Assembly (NCBI GenBank): GCA_015680685.1
Contig: MNCI01007715.1
Span: forward strand, 360,577 to 424,576
Direction of reading: 5' to 3'
Source of the DNA: Gnetum montanum
Taxonomy: Eukaryota; Streptophyta; Gnetopsida; Gnetales; Gnetaceae
DNA: 64,000 bases
The notes below the pieces were generated by a model. That model saw only the letters and a program-made list of their open reading frames with translations. It did not search any database and was not told the DNA's origin. Positions 57,391 through 64,000 of the stretch are shown here, one piece after another (the first letter of the stretch is position 1; each line of letters starts with the position of its first letter). The position numbers and the translations under genes are program-made.

Positions 57391-60300
57391 TTACGCATCT
57401 CCTCTGATGCCACTGTCACCAGTATCTCCCAAGTCCAGCTCTAGACCTAATAAATCATCCTCTAGTGGGCCTTCTCTTCTAGAAAGTATTCCTGCATGAG
57501 GAATCCCCTCTTCATGAGGTTCTTGCTCTAGTACCAGCTCCACAGGAGGACGCTCTTCATCACTACGCCCCTCTTCTTGTACTTGCTCCTTAGTTGGCTT
57601 GCCTTCTCTATCCTCTTCTAGTACCTAGATACAGAGAACATATTAGTAAAACAAAACTTGACAACACAATCAAAAGATTTAGACTTAGTCATGATTAAAC
57701 TTACTCGTGATGGCCCTGTTTCCGCAGCAAAGAGAAGCTTTTCCAAGCCGGCCCATAGGCGCTTCATGATTTCATCCTCAGTCAGGTCAGACCACACTCC
57801 ATCTCCCAGAGCAGCTCCAGCCTTCACCTTCCCTTTCTCCACGCTAGTCCAGTGAGGCGGGTCAGGGAAGAAAGTAGGGACAGTAGTCTCGCCCCCAGGG
57901 AGAGTCACCTCCCTTTCCGAGGATGCACTTACAGTCACCTGCTCTTGAAACTTCTTGAAGGCTTCGGATGCCCCAATGACGTCCAAGAAAACTCGCAAGG
58001 ATTGGGCTTCAACAGTAGAATCACGATAATGTTGAAGATAAGCGATACTTTCTTACTTATACAAATGTTTGTGGTCCTTTTCCTTCTGCCCCCATTCTTG
58101 CACACTTGCGTAGTAATCCCTCCAGTCTTGGCTTTTCTGAGCTAATAGCTCTATCTGCATCCGCTACTCCACCAATGCCCGATTGGTTTGCACGCTGTTC
58201 TTGATTGTGGTCCAATAACGGGAGTAGTCAATAACAGCGGTACGCCAGTCCTTGTCACCCATTTCCCATGCCTGTAGGAACTCGCATCGTGACTTTAGGT
58301 CCCCGACCTCTTTGGTCAGAGACTCATTCTTCTTCTCTAATCTCTACACCCTTTTCCAGAGGTTTTCATTTACACCCTTACTCTCTCATAAGGAGCGAGT
58401 CGAGCGTAACGCACATTTATGCATCTCTTCATAAATGTGGCGTGGCATAACTACCCCATCAGATGGAGGCTCCACTGTGTCCAAATCAATGGGCTCCATT
58501 GGGTCCCATCGAAGGCGAGCTCCTAACAGCAAACATTATCAATGTATATGACACATTACCACTGTATAATAAAATAAACCTTTTATAGCTACAGCGTACC
58601 AGCTTCAGGATCGACACGCTCGAGGCGCTCAATCATATCACTGACAATGCCTTCCATGAAGGCGAACTTGTTAGGAAAATCTCTCCACGCTCTGCTCACA
58701 GCGACGGACGTGGACGTATCCTCTTCTCCTCAAGCGTAGTCAAGTTAGAAACTCTAATTATTAACAGAACTCTTCAAAGTTTCCAATGCGCTCATTACCT
58801 CTACTAGTAATAGTGGGGAGCCCATCAACATCTTCTTCCTCCTCCCTCTCTTCACGCACAAGAGTCTGTGCATCGCTTGTCCCAACAGCTGGGGCCACCC
58901 CATGCACAAAAATCTGTGCGTGGCTCACCCTAACAGCTGGGGCCTCTTCTTCTAAAACTGCGGCCCCTTCCCCACGACTTAATATCATTGCCCCTGTTTC
59001 AGGGGTCAGATGCTCCGTAACTTTCTCTGGTCATATCACATAATACGCTTAATACAATTTAAAATATCCTAAATAAACATTGTGTAATACAACTTTCAAT
59101 ACATTTCTTCCACACTTACCAGGCAGAGGTTTACTCCGCTGAACTCTAACGTCCACGGTTCGACCTGTGCCAGTCCCAGGCTCCGCAAAGGCCTCAGTTA
59201 AATGAAGCCTTTTATGCCGAGCTGAAGGTTCTACAATTTCTACCGCCAAACTTTTCCCTCGTGAGGCATCGCTAGTGTAAGTAGGCATTATCCCGTCTAC
59301 GCTGTTGGGGCCTCACATTCGAGACGCTGCCAAATCTCTGGTCGTTATAGACAGAGAGTTCCCAATCCCTTGCAGGGGATCCTATCCACGCGTAGTGCTG
59401 AAAATGTGGGTAATCCAAGGTCTGGATAGCTGGTCTCGGTCTTGCTGCACCCAGACCCCATTCCTTTAAATGACCAAGAATTCAGCAAAACGCCGAAGGC
59501 AGGCTATGAAGAAGGTGTAATGCACGTTGAAACGAGACTCGAGCTTCTTGCGAAGCCTGATCATCTCAGTGCATAGCCCCTCAATAAAATAGCTTGCCCA
59601 GTTGAACTGGGTCCCTTCTTCGATAACCTCCCGCATGATACGGGTCTACTCTATGGAAAAGAACCTCCCCTGTGAGAGTGTTTTGGGGAAAGCCCGGGCC
59701 CGAAAAAGGGGATAAACTATCTTGGCGATTTCTAGTTGGATTCTTTCACAAGGGATCTCTTTAGGCTCCTTCTTGACCCCTACCCACTCCTCCAGCCACT
59801 CCTGAAAGGAGAGACTCCTCTTCACCTTTTCCTCTATGGGAAGGCCGTCAGAGGGAATGCTGAAAAGGTCTTCAAAGAACTGAGCGTCAATGTCAAAATT
59901 TACACGTACGTGATGCACGCGCGTGCAAAAACGCTCTGCCCTTTCACTGAAGGAGTTGACCAGGGTAAACATTTCACTAGTGGGGACATTAGGGGTCGCG
60001 GCTAAAAATAAATGCATTAGCCTTGCTTCTCGTATCTTGGTGACCACCACAACTGGGGCCGCTGCATGGCCGAGCCAGTGTTGTGCATCCTTGATGTCAT
60101 CGTAGCGGAAGAGGAGGGTATTCGCCTCATGGCTGAAAATTGTAAGGGTAATCTCCTGGGATTCCCTGACTGAACAANCCACGCAACAATAGAATACGCA
60201 GCAGTTTTACCAGGTCCAAATGGCAAAGGAAATGGAGGAAGTTTCCTCTGCACGTCCGCAACGGTAAGGGGAGGATCCAAGGTCCAATCATCATGTAGCC

Positions 60301-61413
60301 ACCCGAGATTCTGGCAATTCTCGAAAGTGTCAGCATAACGGGTGGGGTACTCATGACTGTCGAAACTGATCTGCCCCATCACACCAGTGCGTACGTTGTT
60401 AGTCGAGGTAAACGCCTTTATCACCGTTTCGATCCATGACAAAGTATCACCATCGCCTACCAACCTGTTCTCATGGATAAAAAACCTGTACCATACCACA
60501 TAAGCTTATCTTACGCTTTACAAAACTCAGATAATAGACATATAATGACAATATAGCCAACAAAACTACTTACCCGCCTGAATAGTACACTGTGCCTGGT
60601 GGGTTCTTGAAGTAGGTCGAGACATGACGGGCCACGAACAAAGTGTTGTATGCATGGTAGCAACTAAACTGGGCCATTTTTCAGATCCAACCTAAGCACC
60701 TCAAACCTCAGGCACTAAGTTCTCGGTCCTCGGGACAACCAGTATCGATGGCTCCATCTGTCAAGAAAGCCAAAATTCCCTATGTGGAACCCACTAACAG
60801 GTGCTCCAAAATGGCACCAACAATATCGCCTGACAAATTAGACCATATAATAATGCTGTAGTTACGCAGTAAAAATTGCAGAAACTCCAGCATGCCCTTT
60901 CGAAACCATATGGCCTTCTCATGCAACCGAGTTTGCGGGGGAGGAACATTAGGCACAATTGGGTTTATGCAGCATAAAACCCCAACGATATCTAAGACAA
61001 TTAAGACAGGTCTTAGCATAACACTGTACAGAAAATGCAATAAACAGATCAACGTCTAGATTCACATTTGCATGTTTAAATATAGAAAACCTACAAATTG
61101 CACTTAGCTATTCATGCCAAAATCGCCCAAACCCTTACAATAGCGCAAGGTTTGTCCCCGACAACGGCGATAGATGCACCCAATTAAACCTTCATCTTAA
61201 TGCGAGGTCCATAGTCTAAAACCCTCATTTATGCAAATAACGCTACAGGAATAAACACTACTAAAACAACACAAGTACGCAAAGAATGGCCTACCGGTTC
61301 AAAGGTGTAGGGTCCCTCACTTCGACCACCACCTACGAAGCACGCTGCAGATTCTCTTGCACCTCGTCGATTTTAGTCAATTTCACGTTCTTCCATTTCA
61401 CTTTAGGTGTCAT
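57391..61413 (-). pseudogene. Antisense seven-exon gene nested in element F
   Basis: Predicted exons on the - strand: 61295-61413, 60574-61023, 60485 down to 59119, 58799-59026, 58600-58728, 57705-58522, 57391-57624. Introns of 271, 88, 92, 70, 77 and 80 bp all begin GT (mostly GTAAGT or GTAAxG) and end AG, and every join keeps the phase, giving about 1,100 codons with TAA at 57391-57393. Exon 2 starts with RPVLIVLDIVGVLCC and WFRKGMLEFLQFLLRNY, an FCP1/NIF-type HAD phosphatase. Exon 3 carries VNFDIDAQFFEDLFSIPSDG and FNVHYTFFIACLRRF, resembling plant retroelement ORF1 proteins. Exon 6 is coiled-coil rich; exon 7 encodes an acidic tail. Exon 4 has a 15-residue internal duplication (APAVRVSHAQ, APAVGTSDAQ). 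Damage: one stop in exon 1, three in exon 2, one stop and two frameshifts in exon 3 (one at the N at 60178), four stops in exon 6. No function can be assigned to the whole. Confidence 0.7.
60780..61023 (-). other. FCP1/NIF phosphatase-like segment
   Basis: Within exon 2 of the antisense gene. LIVLDIVGVLCC matches the DxDx(T/V) motif I of HAD phosphatases with the second Asp replaced by Val, and FRKGMLEFLQFLLRNYSIII followed by WSN matches the RPG..EFL......IWS motif II of the FCP1 homology domain. Loss of the nucleophile-partner Asp suggests no phosphatase activity. Only about 80 residues of the domain are recognisable. Confidence 0.6.
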
Positions 61414-61908
61414 TGTCACAGTTTCAAAACCTTCACAGTTTCGCACTTTCACGTCTTTGCAAACTACACGCTCTAATCTTCTGCTCCTCTTCCTCTCGCT
61501 TTGTAACAGTTAGAAATTCGAATTCGCGATAGCCAACAGCCCGTTCTTACTAAAAACTGCCTACTTATATGCAAAAGTTAACTGACTTGATACCTGATTT
61601 CAGCAAGACTTGCCCAAATGTTGGTGTCAGTATGAGCTGGAACCCGAGGATCAAGGCATTAATTACGCTAGATATCACACGCATTACGGTCTGAAACGAC
61701 CCTAAACTACTACATCTTATCTCCTCGTAATCAGGTCTCATTAATTATAGGCTGTTCGCAAACTTTAAAATTCAGTTACCTTTACGCAGCAATGTCACGT
61801 CACTTCCTGAACACTACACTAAACGTTATTCGTTCAACACTTATCACATCAAACTTAGTATCTTTCTAATTACTCTCGCATTTGACACTTTTGTAGGACA
61901 ATTCACAG

Positions 61909-63100
61909 ATGGACGAAATGTTGTCTGCACCGCTAGTTTTAACAAGCTTACACGGTGAAATCATTAGACAGCTTGATCCAACATTAATAGAAACTAACCT
62001 AGCCCTTGATGATGCAATTATAGCCACATCAGAAACATCTCCAGACTGGCCAGAGTAATCGACGCGCATGCTAGATCTGGAAGCCGGAGATGTAATCGAA
62101 GATCCACTCAACGAGATTTCTATGGTTACACATAGGGGCGAGACTAAAACTCTCAAGGTTAGTTCTCTATTAGACCAAAAGGCACATGATGACATAAAAC
62201 AGGTCCTCCAGAGTAACATCACAGTGTTTGCATGGTCATATGAGGATATGCCAAGACTAGACCCAAGATTAATTCAACACAACATAATCCTAGATCCTCA
62301 TATCAAAGCCGTTAGACAAAAAGCACGAAAGATCAAGCCAAAAGTCGCGCTAGCAGTACATGATGAAATCACTAAGCTATACCAGACAGGTTTTATTCAC
62401 GCGGTTGATTACTCAGACTGGGTATCCAATATTATAGTAGTTCCCAAAAAGACCGGAGGAATACGCATTTGTATAGACTTCTGGAACTTAAACAAAGCTA
62501 CAATCAAGGATAACTTCCCATTGCCGAGTATCGACCAATTGGTGGATACAGCCGCTGGACATGCGCTTTTGTCCTTCATGGATGGCTTCTTAAGCTACAA
62601 TCAAATACGCATTAACCCAGAGCACCAGCTAACAACAACATTTATGATACCTTGAAGGACCTTTTGCTATACCATGATGCCTTTTGGCTTAAAAAAACAC
62701 CAGAGCAACATATCAACGAGCTATGATGTACATCTTTAGCGATTACCTCTTGGGGAGACTGAATGATTATGTCGAAGATATAGCTATTAAGGTGTTAAAG
62801 TCCGAAGATCATTCAGAGGATCTGGAGTTAGTCCTCAAAAGATGCTCTAAATATGACCTCCGACTTAACCCAAAAAAGTGTGTGTTCGGAGTCAAAACCG
62901 GACGCATGCTGGGTTTTGTGGTATCGGAAGTTGGCATACACGTAGACCCTAACAAAGTCAAATCCATTGTTGAATTGACACCCCCTACAAGTCTTAAGCA
63001 ATTACGCAGATTACAGGGGAGGTTACAGTTTATCAGGCGGTTCATCTCGAGATTAACCGACAAGTTACACCCTATGCAACATTTTCTTAAAAAGGGGGTT
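61909..63100 (+). pseudogene. pol: Element F reverse transcriptase, two lesions plus one stop
   Basis: The ATG at 61909 (MDEMLSAPLVLTSLHG) opens 49 codons to a TAA at 62056; the next ATG at 62068 is in the same frame. RT motifs: GFIHAVDYSDWVSNIIVVPK, RICIDFWNLNKAT, and motif A FMDGFLSYNQI with its catalytic Asp (about 62577-62610). A TGA at 62653-62655 replaces the Trp of the TPWGTF-type block. A frameshift near 62695 follows MPFGL. From about 62700 the frame is open: ATYQRAMMYIFSDYL, then motif C as YVED (62768-62779) in place of YVDD. These changes make RT inactive. Confidence 0.85.
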
Positions 63101-63590
63101 AATTTCCAATGGACAGACAATTGTCAGCGTGCGTTCGACAGCTTGAAGCAGGAGCTTCAACGCTTGCCAACAGTTTTCCCACCGCAAAGGAATCAACCAT
63201 TCTATATCTATCTCGCAACTTCAGACGTAGCTTTAGCGGCATTACTCTATCAAAGGAGAGATGATGGGTCGGAAGTACCCATCTACTACTTGAGTCATGC
63301 TCTATGTGCGTATGAAACGAGGTACAACGAAGTAGAGCATAACTGCTTAGTGTTAGTATTTATGCTCAAGAAGTGTAGACATTATCTTTTCCGTAGCCAA
63401 GTTAACATCATCTGTAAAAATAACATCCTTAGGGCCATTACGCATAACTTATACGAAAGTAGCAAAATAGCTCGTTGGAAGGTTATCACGGCAGAATTCG
63501 ATCTGCATTACATTGGCCAATCTTCTACGAAGGGCCAAGCGATAGCCGACCAATTAGTAACATCTCCTATTGACAGTCAGGCAACCATAG
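63101..63590 (+). CDS. Element F first RNase H and connection domain (part of open pol frame)
   Basis: This lies in the long frame open from about 62700 to the window end. VNFQWTDNCQRAFDSLKQEL is the connection start. The gypsy RNase H shows ATSDVALAALLYQ, YYLSHALCAYETRYNEVEHN and GQAIADQL, keeping Asp, Glu and the last Asp, while the third acidic position reads CKNN where TD is usual. Decay of the original RNase H is typical of Tat elements that acquired a second one. Confidence 0.8.
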
Positions 63591-64000
63591 AGCCTGAATT
63601 TCCAGATGAATATGTACATAGTGTAAGCCCTGTCTTAATAGGGCCCGAAGCGATGTTGTATTTCAACGGAGCTTCAACCGCTAGAGGTGGCAGTGCTGCC
63701 ACAGTTATTACGCTATCACCTGAGGATGTGTGTCTTCATGCTTATTGCTTGACCTTCCCCTGTACGAACAATGTGGCAGAGTACGAGGGGCTCCTCAGAG
63801 GATTACTAGCTGCAAACGAACTCGATATTCGACACTTGGCAATTAGGGGTGATTCGATGCTCATCATCAATCAGATCACAGGAGTCTACGCCTGCAAAGC
63901 TGCACATTTGCAGCTCTACTGCGATATGGCTAAAGATCTTCTAAAGAAATTCGCAACCATCGATGCCCAACACATGCCACGAAATGATAACACACTGGCC
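63591..64000 (+). CDS. Element F archaeal-type second RNase H, partial
   Basis: An additional RNase HI domain of the archaeal/plant type, diagnostic for the Tat group. Motifs: LYFNGASTARGGSA (about 63656-63697), NNVAEYEGLLRGLLAANE (about 63766-63820), IRGDSMLIINQITG (about 63844-63885), AQHMPRNDNTLA at the window end. The first catalytic Asp (FDGAS) is Asn here; Glu and the second Asp are intact; the final Asp lies just beyond the window. It degrades RNA in the DNA-RNA hybrid during reverse transcription. The frame is still open at 64000; integrase should follow. Confidence 0.88.

Larger units (their letters stand above)
56841..61908 (+). other. 5-kb protease-RT interval, possible Ogre-type intron
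   Basis: On the sense strand this interval has no retroelement domain. It begins after the protease stop and ends TTTTGTAGGACAATTCACAG just before the RT ATG at 61909, a plausible 3' splice site. A donor is not settled; GTAAAG at about 56804 is one candidate. Ogre elements splice an intron at this place. TTACGC words are frequent in 56850-57400 and 61640-61900, as in the F LTR, which argues that the interval belongs to F and is not a later insertion. No LTRs or terminal inverted repeats bound it. Confidence 0.45.
51230..64000 (+). mobile_element. Element F: Tat/Ogre-like gypsy element, left part
   Basis: A 5' LTR (no PPT before it), PBS, gag-protease ORF, a 5-kb block with an antisense gene, then RT, RNase H and a second archaeal-type RNase H. 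The extra RNase H is diagnostic of the Tat group. The gap between protease and RT is where Ogre elements carry an intron. Integrase and the 3' LTR lie beyond the window. Coding damage is light compared with A: long frames remain, so F is probably the youngest gypsy insertion here. The 5 bp before it are ATGCC. Confidence 0.9.

Noticed and set aside
61150-61175. PBS-like sequence on the - strand (CGCCGTTGTCGGGGA) suggesting a nested antisense LTR element in F
   Set aside because: It lies inside the predicted 271-bp first intron. No LTR pair was found around 61170-61900 and 56850-57390, so I did not call an element, though the match is striking.
61286-61513. 75-codon + strand frame in the protease-RT interval of F
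   Set aside because: It overlaps exon 1 of the antisense gene on the other strand and has no domain.
1-64000. tRNA or rRNA genes
   Set aside because: I scanned for A-box/B-box-like pairs and cloverleaf ends and saw none; tRNA-related strings are PBS sites of the retrotransposons.

Overview
The window is intergenic DNA from a large plant genome, most likely a gymnosperm. I infer this from one intact intronless germin-like gene with conifer-like character, from the density of decayed LTR retrotransposons, and from the lack of other host genes. More than 90 percent is mobile-element sequence, much of it nested. Nearly all element genes carry stops and frameshifts.

Layout, left to right. (1) 1-1320 is an LTR-like remnant. 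(2) 1582-2684 and 12644-13520 are two halves of an ORF1-like retroelement gene, split by element A. (3) Element A (2685-12643, + strand) is a full-length Ty3/gypsy element of Athila-like organisation with both LTRs, PBS, gag, protease, RT, RNase H, integrase and a 2-kb 3' region. (4) 13700-17803 is the 3' end of a Tat-like element E: a 30-bp tandem array, a polypurine tract and a 3' LTR containing a 138-bp tandem repeat. (5) 17804-30510 is a copia element D, Sirevirus-like in its repeated PPT motifs. It keeps gag and the 3' LTR but no recognisable pol, and is split by element B (21739-28837, - strand). (6) 30511-32330 is the only host-gene island: a promoter, the germin-like gene (31276-31932) and its 3' flank. 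(7) 32330-42190 is a decayed LINE, split by element C (34342-41224, - strand; perfect 5-bp target duplication). (8) 42190-43586 is AT-rich DNA with no gene. (9) 43587-48390 is a gag-only relative of A, here called G. (10) 48395-51229 is an LTR-like remnant followed by a second ORF1-like gene. (11) 51230-64000 is the left part of a Tat/Ogre-like element F, which runs off the window.

Elements A, B, C and G are one family. A retains pol; B and C keep gag and the protease but have lost RT, RNase H and integrase between equivalent points, so they look like a mobilised non-autonomous (TR-GAG-like) subfamily. The family shares a U3 array of GATATC palindromes spaced mostly 14 or 20 bp apart and a second PPT-like motif about 2 kb upstream of the 3' LTR.

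The most unusual object is in F. Between the gag-protease ORF and the RT ORF lies a 5-kb block holding an antisense gene (57391-61413, - strand) with seven predicted exons and six small GT-AG introns whose phases all agree. Its N-terminal part resembles an FCP1/NIF HAD phosphatase and its middle resembles the ORF1-like proteins found in sense orientation elsewhere in the window. The block sits where Ogre elements have an intron, and a 3' splice-site-like sequence lies just before the RT start.
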